From Chelativorans xinjiangensis (GTDB lineage Bacteria > Pseudomonadota > Alphaproteobacteria > Rhizobiales > Rhizobiaceae), in assembly GCF_009812055.1 (NCBI RefSeq), contig NZ_WQNH01000006.1:86564-150563 (forward strand): 64,000 bases of DNA, read 5' to 3'. The notes beneath the pieces are model-generated. The model searched no databases. It worked only from the letters and a program-made list of their open reading frames with translations, and was not told the origin of the DNA. Below are positions 1-8,572 of the stretch, one piece after another; position 1 is the stretch's first letter; each line of letters begins with the position of its first letter. A program made the position numbers and the translations under genes.

Positions 1-2321
1 TGCCGAGCCATGATGGAGATAAAATAGAAGGAAAGGCGCAGCGCCAGCCGCCGCAGCCAGCCAGGCTTCATGACCGAGACGGCGGTCAGGTGGTTCTGTG
101 GAAAATGGTTCTCCCGCCTTATAATCTCGGCCAGCGTTTCCGGATCCGGCTGAGCGTCGCTAGGCACGTCCCGCTTCTCAAGCCGCCGTAGCGCGAGATG
201 GAGGAGCAGTCCGATGAAGGCCAGAGACATGCTGACCCCCAAGAGGCTGAGCACGAGCGACGTCCCGGAGACCAGAAGATTGCGGAAGATGCCGGGCGTG
301 TATCCGAAAACGAGGGTGTAGGTGATCCCCCAGCACACAAGAAGCACGATCGCGGCCGTGACCAACAGCCTGGGCGATCGAAGCGTTCTCTTGATGGCCG
401 CCCAAAGACTTCCCTCCGGCATTTCCAGAAGGCTTTGCACCGGTTCGAACGCCCATTCGTAGCTGCCGTCCCGCGCCAGCCTTTCCCGCACCTCGGCAAG
501 TACGTCGCCGGCGGCGTTCGCCTGCGCTTCGGCTATGATCTCACGCGCCGCGTTCTGCAGCTTCGCCTCCGCACGGATGCGGGCGACCGAATAGCCGGGC
601 GTGCCGGAAAATACGAGGCCCGCATTGCTGCCGAAGGTCGGGGAGATTTTGATCATTCGCGCGAGCATGAAATCCTCGAGGGACTCTTCGGCGCCAAGCC
701 CGCATGCGTCTTCCAAAAGATCACGAACCAGGGAGCCGGGGTGTTCGGCAAAAGCCCGGGTCACGGCCTCGTCCGCGCCGTCGCCCGAAAGTTCGAGCAC
801 GAGATATGTCCGTTCGCCGTTTCCTGGGGCGCTCGGAGCGCAGACGACAGCGAGGCTCGCGAAGTGGATGATGCCGCTTGCATCCAGCGCCGCCGTGGCC
901 CGTTCGTTGGCCGGGTTGCCGAGCTTGTCGACCTCTTTCCGCAATCTTTCGGCTTCTGTGCCTTCGTTGCACTCGAACACGACCGTGACCATCGAATGCT
1001 CTACCGCTTTCGAAAGCGGCGAAGGCTCGAAGGCGATCCTCAGGCTCTCCGGATAGGCACCGAGCCGCGAAAGGTGGCCGGCCTTGCCCTTGGCTCGCCG
1101 CACGCCCGGTTTTGAGAAGATCGCGCGGAAGCACTCGGCGATCTGGACGCGGGCGATCGCCGCGCCGATGCATTGGTGAATGCCGTGACCGAAAACGAGA
1201 TAGTCGCGCGCCGGCCGTTCGATGTCGAACACGTTTGGATTGGCCACGGCGTCCGGATCGAACATCGCCGACAACACAGCCGGCATGACGGAGGTTCCGG
1301 CCTTGACTGTGCGCTCCCGGCGCGTGCCCCTGGCGATCACCGCGTCGCGGGCGGTGTAGCGAAAAGGCCCGATCCAGATCGGCTTGAACCGCATCGCCTC
1401 CAGGATCACCCGCTCGAGGCGTGTATTGTCCTTCGCGGCGACAGCCTCCTCGACCGCCTTGCGCGCATCGTCGCGCGAAAGCACGACGTCAAGGCAGTTG
1501 CTGCCGGCGAGCAGGTTAGTCGGCGCGAAGCCGGCTATCATGCCCATCATGATGGAATGGACATCCCCGACACCGACGTCGGAACCGGCGTCGTCGAGCA
1601 GATCGACAAGCCGGCCAAGCGGCGTCGACCGGCTGGTCGTGCCGTCCCTGACCGCTTCTACGGACAGGTCGATCGTCCTTTTCATCCTGTCCGCGGCGAC
1701 GACGGCAAGCTCACGCGCGATCGGGTTGGCGAGGGGGTCGGCAAAGAACAAACCGCTCAGCGCGTTCGCCCAGTCGGAGAATTGCTTCTCGTCGTCGATC
1801 CTGATGCCGAAATAGTCGCGGCAGATGCGCACCGGCACCACCTTCAAGAGCTTGCCCACCACGTCGAAATCGGGAGCCGCCCGCCGCATGATCTCCTGGG
1901 CGTGCCGGGCCGCCAGCGGCCTCACCACCTGCTCCACTTCGTCCACGGGAAAGGCGCTCAGGATGGTGGACTTCATGTGCCGGTATTGCGGGCCGTCCTG
2001 CATTCCGAGGATGAAGTTGTGCCCGCCGGCGATTTCCGTCATCTCCAGGCCGTAAGGCGTCTGGAACACATCCTGCCGTTCGAGGACTTCGCGGACGTCC
2101 GCGTTCCTCGTCACCAGAAGGAACTTGCCGAAACGCGGCATCGGCCAAAAACGCCTAAGCAGCGCGAGGGCCCAGCGCGGGTCTTCCAGAAGCCGCTTCG
2201 CCAGGCGTGCCCACATGCCTCTGGTGCGCAGGCGCTCCATGTCGAACGGAGGCATCTCGGCAAGGGGCCGCTGCTCCTTTTGCGCTTCGAGAACCCCTCC
2301 ATAGTACTTGACAGCCACCAT
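1..2321 (-). CDS. Cytochrome P450 fused to a C-terminal membrane-anchored module (partial, 3' end outside window)
   Basis: An open frame starts at ATG 2319-2321, behind a GGGGGG-TGAG ribosome site, and runs without a stop to the window edge (at least 773 residues). The first ~430 residues are a P450. The K-helix ExxR reads EAMR, and the heme loop reads FGHGIHQCIG near residue 374, with the Cys ligand present but His where most P450s have Arg. The I-helix reads AGFAPT near residue 260, so the usual acid-alcohol pair (AGxET type) is missing. After about residue 470 comes an unrecognised module with two predicted membrane helices (about residues 640-720) and a basic stretch (WLRRLALRL). The missing acid-alcohol pair suggests peroxygenase or isomerase chemistry rather than ordinary O2 activation, but that is inference. 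A CRP-like palindrome lies 52 bases upstream. Confidence 0.75.
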   Translation of the reverse strand, partial: MVAVKYYGGVLEAQKEQRPLAEMPPFDMERLRTRGMWARLAKRLLEDPRWALALLRRFWPMPRFGKFLLVTRNADVREVLERQDVFQTPYGLEMTEIAGGHNFILGMQDGPQYRHMKSTILSAFPVDEVEQVVRPLAARHAQEIMRRAAPDFDVVGKLLKVVPVRICRDYFGIRIDDEKQFSDWANALSGLFFADPLANPIARELAVVAADRMKRTIDLSVEAVRDGTTSRSTPLGRLVDLLDDAGSDVGVGDVHSIMMGMIAGFAPTNLLAGSNCLDVVLSRDDARKAVEEAVAAKDNTRLERVILEAMRFKPIWIGPFRYTARDAVIARGTRRERTVKAGTSVMPAVLSAMFDPDAVANPNVFDIERPARDYLVFGHGIHQCIGAAIARVQIAECFRAIFSKPGVRRAKGKAGHLSRLGAYPESLRIAFEPSPLSKAVEHSMVTVVFECNEGTEAERLRKEVDKLGNPANERATAALDASGIIHFASLAVVCAPSAPGNGERTYLVLELSGDGADEAVTRAFAEHPGSLVRDLLEDACGLGAEESLEDFMLARMIKISPTFGSNAGLVFSGTPGYSVARIRAEAKLQNAAREIIAEAQANAAGDVLAEVRERLARDGSYEWAFEPVQSLLEMPEGSLWAAIKRTLRSPRLLVTAAIVLLVCWGITYTLVFGYTPGIFRNLLVSGTSLVLSLLGVSMSLAFIGLLLHLALRRLEKRDVPSDAQPDPETLAEIIRRENHFPQNHLTAVSVMKPGWLRRLALRLSFYFISIMAR

Positions 2322-2372
2322 CGCTCACCCCCCGGGTTCAACAGTTGCCTACGTCCTTGAGCGCCCCCCGTA

Positions 2373-2388
2373 TGTGAAATAGATCACG
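2373..2388 (-). promoter_or_regulatory. CRP-like operator upstream of the P450 fusion gene
   Basis: The sequence TGTGA-AATAGA-TCACG matches the CRP consensus TGTGA-N6-TCACA in nine of ten arm positions. It lies in the 82-bp gap between the cyclase stop (2404) and the P450 start (2321), where an activator site would be expected. Binding is inferred from the match alone. Confidence 0.45.
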
Positions 2389-2403
2389 TAGCCGACGTTG
2401 CTG

Positions 2404-4149
2404 TCATGCCAACTCAAAATTGCTTATGAGAGCGGCCTTCGCGGATGCGTCGGCGAACGGGATCCATTCGATGCGCTCGTTCGTGAAGTCGGGGTGCCGT
2501 GTCCGGAAAATTGAAAGCTCTCGCCGGGCGTCATCGAGGCGCCTGCTGCGTGCGAGCGCGCCGATCTTCAGGAAGCGTGCATAGAAATAGCCGGGGGAAA
2601 GACTGAGCGAGCGGTCCGCGGTTTTGATCGCCTCGTCCCACTGGGAGGTAAGGCAATAAGCGGCGGTCAGTTCGCCGAGATTGTGGAACGCATAGATGTC
2701 GAAGGGGCTCAGTCGCGACGCCGCCTGGAAAAGCGGGATCGCCTCCTCCGCCTGGCCGAGAAGAAGATGCGCGCTCCCCATGGCCGAGTGGGCAAAAGCG
2801 AAACTGGGATTTATCTCGAGCGCCTCGCTCAGATGTTCGAGAGCCATCTTCGGCTGGCCGCGCATGATCGCGACGACGCCAAGATAGGCGTGCGGACGCG
2901 CATCCTGGCTGTCCATCAGCAGCGACCTGCGCGAATACTCCACGACCTTGTCGAGATCGTCGCTGTCGCCCGAACGCAGCCAGGCACGCCAGAAATACCA
3001 CCACGCGAACTCGTTGAGCACGGCGCTCGAATTGGGATCTTTCGCCTGTGCCTGCCCAAAGCACTCGAACGCCAGGGCCATGTCCTCGCGGCTGCGGCGC
3101 TGCATGTGCCAGCGGCCGCGCCTGACGAGTTGCCATGTCTCCAGGCTCTCCCACGGAACCTGGAACGTGCGCGCCTGCTCGGCCCGCTCCACCTCCTTCT
3201 CCAGCATCGAGACGATCATGCCGCCGATCTCGTCGTGAAGCAGGGCCACCTCATCCGCCCGGCGCTTGAACTCCCTCGACCAGATCAGCCGTCCGTTCGC
3301 CGCGTCGGTGAGCGTGACCTTTAGGACGAAATATGTGTTCGCCCGGGTGAGCCTGCCGTCGACGATGTAGCGCGCGCCCAGCGCACTGCCGATCATCCGC
3401 GTGCCGAGCGATTTGCCACGGAACTGAAAGCTGGAGCTCTTGGCGATAACGGGGAGCCACCGGGTGTTGGAAAGGCCCTGAATGACATCCTCCGCAATGC
3501 CGTCCGCAACGTAGTCGAGTTCGCGGTCTCCGCTCTCGTTGTGAAACGGCAGAACGGCAACGGCCGGCGGCATGGCTGCAGAAGCCTCTTGCCGGCGAGG
3601 CAGGAGCAATTCGGCGCCTCTGCCGTCCTGGGTCGCCATGAATATGCGCACGGGCAGCGCTATGTTCTTCAGGATCTGTTCGCCCAGGTCCGTGAAATGG
3701 GCGGCCGTCTTGTCCTTCACGTGATGCCAGGTGGTCTCGGAGATCGCCAGCCCGTCATAGGGCGCAAGTTCCTGAATCCGGGCGGCGATGTTGACGTCGT
3801 CGCCGTAAAGGCTTTCGTCGCGGACGATCACGCTCCCGGTATTGATGCCCACGCGGAAAGGCATGCGCATCTCGTCGGTGACGGACGCGTTCAATGCCGC
3901 GATCTTCTCCTGAAAATCGAAAGCCGCCCTCATGGCATCGATCGGCGCCCCGAATTCGGCCATGAGGCTATCGCCTGCTGCGCCGAACATCCGCCCGCCC
4001 CCAGCATCGCAACTCTCTACAATGATCGCCCGCCGCGTCTCGAAAGCCGTTACAGCAAATTCGTCATTGATGCCCATCAGGCGTGAAAAGCCGGCGGCAT
4101 CAATAGAAACGATGGTTGCGACATGACGGGTATACAGCCGTCCAGTCAT
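2404..4149 (-). CDS. Class III adenylate/guanylate cyclase with TolB-like and TPR domains
   Basis: The protein has 581 residues. Residues ~8-175 form a class III cyclase homology domain: first metal Asp in SIDAAGFSRLM, second in GAAGDSLMAEF, and the transition-state Asn/Arg in GDDVNIAARIQ, so the catalytic set looks intact. Residues ~190-310 match the TolB/FlgO-like domain (AVLPFHNESGD...YVADGIAEDVI). The remainder is a helical TPR array, with units near 385-560. This three-part architecture is common and multi-copy in rhizobia, where such proteins make cAMP from ATP in the cytoplasm in response to unknown signals. It stands alone, between the P450 gene downstream and a LuxR regulator facing away. 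The start at 4149 lacks a strong ribosome site. Confidence 0.85.
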   Translation of the reverse strand: MTGRLYTRHVATIVSIDAAGFSRLMGINDEFAVTAFETRRAIIVESCDAGGGRMFGAAGDSLMAEFGAPIDAMRAAFDFQEKIAALNASVTDEMRMPFRVGINTGSVIVRDESLYGDDVNIAARIQELAPYDGLAISETTWHHVKDKTAAHFTDLGEQILKNIALPVRIFMATQDGRGAELLLPRRQEASAAMPPAVAVLPFHNESGDRELDYVADGIAEDVIQGLSNTRWLPVIAKSSSFQFRGKSLGTRMIGSALGARYIVDGRLTRANTYFVLKVTLTDAANGRLIWSREFKRRADEVALLHDEIGGMIVSMLEKEVERAEQARTFQVPWESLETWQLVRRGRWHMQRRSREDMALAFECFGQAQAKDPNSSAVLNEFAWWYFWRAWLRSGDSDDLDKVVEYSRRSLLMDSQDARPHAYLGVVAIMRGQPKMALEHLSEALEINPSFAFAHSAMGSAHLLLGQAEEAIPLFQAASRLSPFDIYAFHNLGELTAAYCLTSQWDEAIKTADRSLSLSPGYFYARFLKIGALARSRRLDDARRELSIFRTRHPDFTNERIEWIPFADASAKAALISNFELA

Positions 4150-4214
4150 CTTCGATCGGGCTAGCCGCCCTCGCCTTCAGTGGAAAAGAATATCTCTGCA
4201 GTAAGTTTCCGACA

Positions 4215-4250
4215 ACCGGGCGGCAGCTTGAATATTCACCGTCGCCCGGT
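4215..4250. promoter_or_regulatory. Inverted repeat in the divergent cyclase/LuxR promoter region
   Basis: Arms ACCGGGCG (4215-4222) and CGCCCGGT (4243-4250) are perfect complements around a 20-base spacer. They sit in the 256-bp gap between the divergent cyclase and LuxR genes. The element could be an operator for either gene. I see no other gene in 4150-4405. Confidence 0.3.
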
Positions 4251-4405
4251 GTGATCCCCCTTGCATTCGCGGCGTCGGAAGCCGGTACCGCATGATTGCA
4301 CGAATAGAAGAAGCATGTGTAGCAAATTTCACAGACGAAAGAGCCAGCACTCCCTAACTTGCAACACTCCAAGAGAACCAGATCCTATTTTTCAACGCAC
4401 GGGGA

Positions 4406-5209
4406 ATGTTCGACATGACTCTTTCCACGCACACCGATCTTGGTCTGCGAAGGCCGGGCGCGTTCCATGGCACGGAGCGCATCGTCAAAGAAGAGACGGA
4501 CAACTTCGACGACGACATGCATTCCGATGAGAACGGTCCCGTTGAAATCGGCGAAGGGCTGCAATCGGTTGCGCTCATCGACAATCGCACGCTCCGCAGA
4601 GAAAGCCTGCGGCGCAGTCTGGTGTCACAACGCGTTTCGTGGGTGGTGGCTGCCTACGGCTCATTGGAAGAGTGGCGTGCATCGGAAGATCTTCATCCTC
4701 CCTTGGCGGCGATCGTCTTCCACCTGGGCGCACAGAAGGCCACCGAGGCCGCAGACCAGATCAAAAAGCTCGTTACCGATGCCGGTTCGCTGCCCGTTAT
4801 AATTCTCGCCGACTCCGACGATATCGTTCAGATCGTCAATGCGCTGGAATACGGGGTCAGCGGCTATATCCCGTCCTCGGTGAGCATAGAAGTCTGCGCC
4901 GAGGCGATCAATTTAGCCATTGCCGGGGGTGTATACGTACCGGCAAGCAGCGTCTTTGCAATACGCCAGACCATCACATCCGATACCTCGCGAAACGGCC
5001 GTCTGGCAGAACTTTTCACGCCGCGTCAGATTAAGGTCGCAGACGCCATCAGGCAGGGCAAACCGAACAAGATCATCGCCTACGAACTTAATATGTGCGA
5101 AAGCACCGTGAAGGTTCATATCCGCAACATCATGCAGAAGCTGAAGGCAACGAACCGCACCGAGATCGCTTACAAGGTAAGGGATCTGTTCCCCAGCGAT
5201 ACGGCTTGA
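4406..5209 (+). CDS. LuxR/NarL-type transcriptional regulator with pseudo-receiver domain
   Basis: The protein has 267 residues: a disordered N-terminus (~50 residues), a response-regulator-like fold (~residues 52-175) and a GerE-type helix-turn-helix at the C-terminus (CESTVKVHIRNIMQKL, near residues 228-245). Where a phospho-acceptor Asp is expected the sequence reads AAIVFHLG (His), the N-terminal acidic pair is only ID, and the switch Lys (usually GYLLK) is missing in GYIPSS. Regulation by aspartyl phosphorylation is therefore unlikely. The DNA-binding half is nearly identical to that of the convergent neighbour at 5346-6107, so the two are paralogs. ATG 4415 is an alternative start with better ribosome-site spacing. 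Given its place at the edge of the polysaccharide locus, a role in polysaccharide control is plausible but unproven. Confidence 0.8.
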   Translation: MFDMTLSTHTDLGLRRPGAFHGTERIVKEETDNFDDDMHSDENGPVEIGEGLQSVALIDNRTLRRESLRRSLVSQRVSWVVAAYGSLEEWRASEDLHPPLAAIVFHLGAQKATEAADQIKKLVTDAGSLPVIILADSDDIVQIVNALEYGVSGYIPSSVSIEVCAEAINLAIAGGVYVPASSVFAIRQTITSDTSRNGRLAELFTPRQIKVADAIRQGKPNKIIAYELNMCESTVKVHIRNIMQKLKATNRTEIAYKVRDLFPSDTA

Positions 5210-5238
5210 CCGGACCCGCGTTCAGCAGGTCCGGCAGC

Positions 5239-5260
5239 CGCCGCGACCGCTCTCGCGGCG
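5239..5260. terminator. Hairpin between convergent LuxR genes
   Basis: CGCCGCGA (5239-5246) and TCGCGGCG (5253-5260) form an 8-bp stem with a 6-base loop in the 136-bp gap between the two convergent regulators. There is no T-run on either side, so it is at best a weak or bidirectional terminator. Confidence 0.35.
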
Positions 5261-5345
5261 ACTATCGGATTGCAGGGGCAAGACGAGCCCCGCAGAGGCG
5301 CTGATAGCGCCGGCATCAGTTCATCGGCGATGAACGATTTCCTGG

Positions 5346-6107
5346 TCAGGGCAGCATCTCCCTTATCTTGTAGGCCACCTCCGTGCGGTTCGTTGCGTTG
5401 AGCTTTTTCATGATGTTGCGGATATGGACCTTGACCGTGCTTTCACAAAGCTGCAGCTCGTAGGCGATGATCTTGTTCGCCTTTCCGCGCCGCAATGCCT
5501 CGGCAACCTCCGCCTCGCGCGACGTGAACAGATTGCCGAGACCGGCAATGCGGTTGGTGGTCGAGTTGATAACGTCGCGCATGGCGAGCACACCGCTGGC
5601 GGGCACGAACACGCCCCCCGCGCGGGCCAGCAGAATTGCCTCCGCAGCCACACCGACACCAACGTTGCTGGGGATGTAGCCCCGTGCTCCAGAGTCGAGC
5701 GCCTTCAGGATTTGCCCGAGATCATCCGTATCGGCAACGACGACCACCGGGCTTCCCTCGAATTTCTTCGCCAGCTCCTGGATTTCCCCGCTCACGGCCG
5801 GCTCGGCAATCTTCCTGCTGCCGACGATGAACAGCACCGCGGATGGTTCACGTGATTCATGGTTTCCGCGCCATTCGTTGGCGGAGCCGACCGCCACGAT
5901 ATCCATGGCGGGGTTCTGCTCGCTCAGGCTTCGCGCCAGGCACTCCCGGTCGAGCGCCCGCGGATCGATCAGCAGAATGAGGTCGCAGCGCTTCTCCCCG
6001 CCGGGCTCCCCCCCTGCTTCATACTCTCCGATTTTCTCTAAAGTCCCCGGTATGTTTGGTACCTGTTTAAGGCCAGGTACCTGTGTAATCGCGTTCGTAT
6101 ATTCCAC
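5346..6107 (-). CDS. LuxR/NarL-type transcriptional regulator with pseudo-receiver domain (paralog)
   Basis: I place the start at GTG 6105-6107 (253 residues) because GGGGAG lies 7 bases upstream. The frame stays open to a TTG at 6254, but that has no ribosome site and would add a Cys/Arg-rich tail. The domain order equals that of the neighbour: a receiver-like fold, then a GerE helix-turn-helix (CESTVKVHIRNIMKKL). The phospho-acceptor position reads AVLFIVGS (no Asp), and the acidic pair is LIDP. It faces the paralog at 4406-5209 tail to tail. The 314-bp upstream region is AT-rich with repeated TGGTAAGTA boxes, suggesting dense regulation. The paralogs may compete or dimerise; this is inference. 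Confidence 0.8.
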   Translation of the reverse strand: MEYTNAITQVPGLKQVPNIPGTLEKIGEYEAGGEPGGEKRCDLILLIDPRALDRECLARSLSEQNPAMDIVAVGSANEWRGNHESREPSAVLFIVGSRKIAEPAVSGEIQELAKKFEGSPVVVVADTDDLGQILKALDSGARGYIPSNVGVGVAAEAILLARAGGVFVPASGVLAMRDVINSTTNRIAGLGNLFTSREAEVAEALRRGKANKIIAYELQLCESTVKVHIRNIMKKLNATNRTEVAYKIREMLP

Positions 6108-6260
6108 GACACAACTCCCCTGACAGTTTGCTTGTCTTGCACAGGCCAATTCTCGCCCGACCACAGAGCCGGCGAACCTGCGTGCTTCCTTCTCTATTCC
6201 CCAGTTGCCATTCCAATTGTCGCCCCCGTTTCGAGAGACATCCCGATTGGTCAACTTGGA

Positions 6261-6339
6261 TGGTAAGTATCTGCTAATTGGGGATAAGATGCACTAACTT
6301 GGATTAATACCTTGCCAAATATTTATCGTTTGGTAAGTA
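6261..6339. promoter_or_regulatory. AT-rich upstream region with repeated TGGTAAGTA boxes
   Basis: TGGTAAGTA occurs at 6261-6269 and again at 6331-6339. An imperfect inverted repeat, TTGCCAAA (6312-6319) against TTTGGTAA (6329-6336), overlaps the second copy. The stretch 6255-6365 is much richer in AT than its surroundings. It is the likely promoter and operator region of the LuxR paralog at 5346-6107. The 314 bases from 6108 to 6421 hold no other gene that I can see. Confidence 0.4.
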
Positions 6340-6421
6340 ATATTTCTACAATTTATAGTTGTACGCTGCGAATCCAATCCGGTGATGCCCACATGAGGGG
6401 CCGCACCGGCCGAAAAGAAGT

Positions 6422-7150
6422 CTATACGGACCGCAATTCGAGGTAGGATGGATCAAAACTGGCGAGTTCGACTAAACCTCGCCGATCGTAAATCTCGACA
6501 ACACCACCCCTGAACGACACAAAGCCGCCTTCGCGCAGCTCTTTCAACACACGGTTCACATGCACCGCAGAGAGGCCAAGCGCATCGCCTAGGTCGGCTT
6601 GCGTCAACGGACAGGCAAAACTTACGACCCCGTCCTTTTCCCGTGCGTTTATGCGATGCGCAAGTTCCAGAAGCAGATGCGCCGTGCGCTCGACCGCTCC
6701 CCGCCTGCCGATATTCACCACATGCTCGGCAAGCCTGGCATAACGCCTTGCCATACCCTTGAGAATGATCTCTGATATCGGTTGGGGATAGGACAGAAGG
6801 CCCTCGAAGGTCGGCCCAGGCAACTCCACCACCACCGCGGGAGAAAGGGCAGTGGCTACTTCCCGTGTCCATCCCGTCATGACCACGTCGCCGGCGAGAG
6901 AAATGTCGAGGACCGTGCGCATGCCGGTGTTCAGCACCTTGCAGGAAGCAACCCAGCCGGACATGACCAGTAGAATAGCCGGCTTCTTCTCGTCCCCATC
7001 GGTAATAGTCGATCCTGCTGGGTAGGTCTGCCGCCTGACGGATGATCGTGGGGTACCCTTTGGCCAAGGGTCGTCTGGCGGCACAGCTTTAGCGGGAGCC
7101 TCAAGAGACCTAAGAATATCTCGGAAATTCCCCGTCACGCTTAAAAGCAC
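6422..7150 (-). CDS. Crp/Fnr-family transcriptional regulator
   Basis: The protein has 242 residues, starting at GTG 7148-7150 behind AGAGGTGGGG. An N-terminal cyclic-nucleotide-binding-type beta barrel (~residues 25-135) is followed by a dimerisation helix and a C-terminal winged helix (LTQADLGDALGLSAVHVNRVLKEL, residues ~187-210). No Cys cluster of the FNR iron-sulfur type is seen. The barrel's phosphate-binding cassette is not conserved enough to claim cAMP binding. The gene precedes the pyruvyl transferase and polymerase genes on the same strand, 96 bases away from the end of the former. It may regulate the polysaccharide locus. Confidence 0.85.
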   Translation of the reverse strand: MLLSVTGNFRDILRSLEAPAKAVPPDDPWPKGTPRSSVRRQTYPAGSTITDGDEKKPAILLVMSGWVASCKVLNTGMRTVLDISLAGDVVMTGWTREVATALSPAVVVELPGPTFEGLLSYPQPISEIILKGMARRYARLAEHVVNIGRRGAVERTAHLLLELAHRINAREKDGVVSFACPLTQADLGDALGLSAVHVNRVLKELREGGFVSFRGGVVEIYDRRGLVELASFDPSYLELRSV

Positions 7151-7246
7151 ACCCCCACCTCTTACCGGTATGCCTACTTATTCTTGAGCTTTCTCATTTA
7201 TAACACGTGTAAATTTCGCTAGGCATCTCTCCTAAGGTGGTAGCGT

Positions 7247-8572
7247 CTACGTTTCTCGGTCATTCTCCGCTTCTATCGCCAAGCGTTTCAAGGCAAACCG
7301 CGCGCCGCGCCCATGGATCACATCTTGGTGATCGGGTGTCTTCGAAGCCTTCGGCCGAACATTCGCGGGGCCTGCGGCATCCGTCTGGCAGGTCATTTTC
7401 CGCATCTTCTGGACAAGCAGTGCCACCGCCTGCCTGGCCTGCCCAAGATTCCTGCCATGCGCTTCCGTGTCGATGCCCTCATCCATTGCCTTCAAGACAA
7501 GCCTGCCGATCGCCTGCGGCGCGACATCCCCCTGAACAAAGAAGTCCTCGCGGCCGACGGATCTGAAAAAGCTCTCCACCTTGCGGTCCCAGCCGAGTCC
7601 TATTTGCGGCGTACCCAGCGAATAGGAGACGATGCAGGCATGCAGCCGATGCGCGACAACGGCGGCAGGCTGCCGTAAAATGCCGACGAGATCGGTCGGT
7701 GCGCGCGGAGGAGCCGCCGCCACGAGCCGCCCCGTCGCCAGGTGCGCGGCGCAAGCAGGGTTTCGCAGAACGCGCTCGAGAAGCCGCTGGTCCTCGCTGG
7801 CCCCATTGGTGAAAAGCAGGACCTTGCAGCCGGCATTGATCAGCCACTCAGCCAGTTGCCGGTATTCGTCCACCGACAGAAGTGGAATCTGTGCGTCGGC
7901 GATGGCTGCATGCCGCCGCAGGACGAGCGGATGCGTGACGCACACGCCGATGAGCGGGCGGTCGGCCGCAGGTTCCGCTTCTCCAGTCCGTGGCAGGTCG
8001 CATGCCAGCAGGCCAGGATCGGGGCAGACTTCCACATCGTGTCGATGGCCGAAATGGGCGATCCAGTTGTCCCGCGCGGCACGGTCGCGAACCGACACGT
8101 GAAAGACCCGGCAGTCGCGCAGCCTGCCGAAAAGCTTTGCCGCGCGGTCCGACCAGTGGGCGGTGACGCCGACGGCAAAGACGGCGAGCGGTCGCTTGCC
8201 GCGACATGCGCACTCCAGCACTGCCGCAATCTTGAGGGGGAAGTTCAGGTCGTCGTCCTGGAAGAGATTGCCGCCGCCGATCACCACCGCATCCGCCATC
8301 TCGACGCGAGCCTGCCACCCACCGCGCAAACCCCGCAACCTGCGCCCGAGCGCGAACGCAACCGCCGCCCTACGCAGGCGCGGCGGCAACAACCCCAGTA
8401 TCGCGAGCGCCCCCATGCGGCCGCCTCCCGCGTCCCCGTAGGCACAGCGGCCGGCGAGATCGATCGTCTCGACCTCGATATCGTTCCGCCGCAGCGCGCT
8501 CTCGAGGCACTCGGCCAGAATACCGTCACCGAGGTTGGGGCTGTATTTGACGTTGAAGACCAAAATTTTCAA
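7247..8572 (-). CDS. Polysaccharide pyruvyl transferase family protein
   Basis: The protein has 441 residues. It belongs to the CsaB/WcaK/AmsJ-type family (polysaccharide pyruvyl transferase, PF04230): N-terminal FNVKYSPNLGDGILAE, a mid-protein VVIGGGNLFQDDD, and a C-terminal half with a basic HRLHACIVSYSLGTPQIGLGWDRK motif typical of the family. Such enzymes transfer pyruvate from phosphoenolpyruvate to a sugar to form a ketal on an exopolysaccharide or cell-wall polymer. The start overlaps the stop of the upstream polymerase gene by four bases (8569-8572), so the two are translationally coupled. The last ~50 residues are a charged tail without a recognised match. Confidence 0.85.
   Translation of the reverse strand: MKILVFNVKYSPNLGDGILAECLESALRRNDIEVETIDLAGRCAYGDAGGGRMGALAILGLLPPRLRRAAVAFALGRRLRGLRGGWQARVEMADAVVIGGGNLFQDDDLNFPLKIAAVLECACRGKRPLAVFAVGVTAHWSDRAAKLFGRLRDCRVFHVSVRDRAARDNWIAHFGHRHDVEVCPDPGLLACDLPRTGEAEPAADRPLIGVCVTHPLVLRRHAAIADAQIPLLSVDEYRQLAEWLINAGCKVLLFTNGASEDQRLLERVLRNPACAAHLATGRLVAAAPPRAPTDLVGILRQPAAVVAHRLHACIVSYSLGTPQIGLGWDRKVESFFRSVGREDFFVQGDVAPQAIGRLVLKAMDEGIDTEAHGRNLGQARQAVALLVQKMRKMTCQTDAAGPANVRPKASKTPDHQDVIHGRGARFALKRLAIEAENDRET

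Noticed and set aside
2130..2150. Apparent frameshift near the P450 N-terminus
   Set aside because: A recount of the homopolymer gives five A on the plus strand, and the frame RRFWPMPRFGKF is then continuous; no frameshift exists.
1173..2360. Plus-strand frame of 395 residues over the P450 gene
   Set aside because: Antisense of the P450, which has ExxR and the Cys heme loop on the minus strand.
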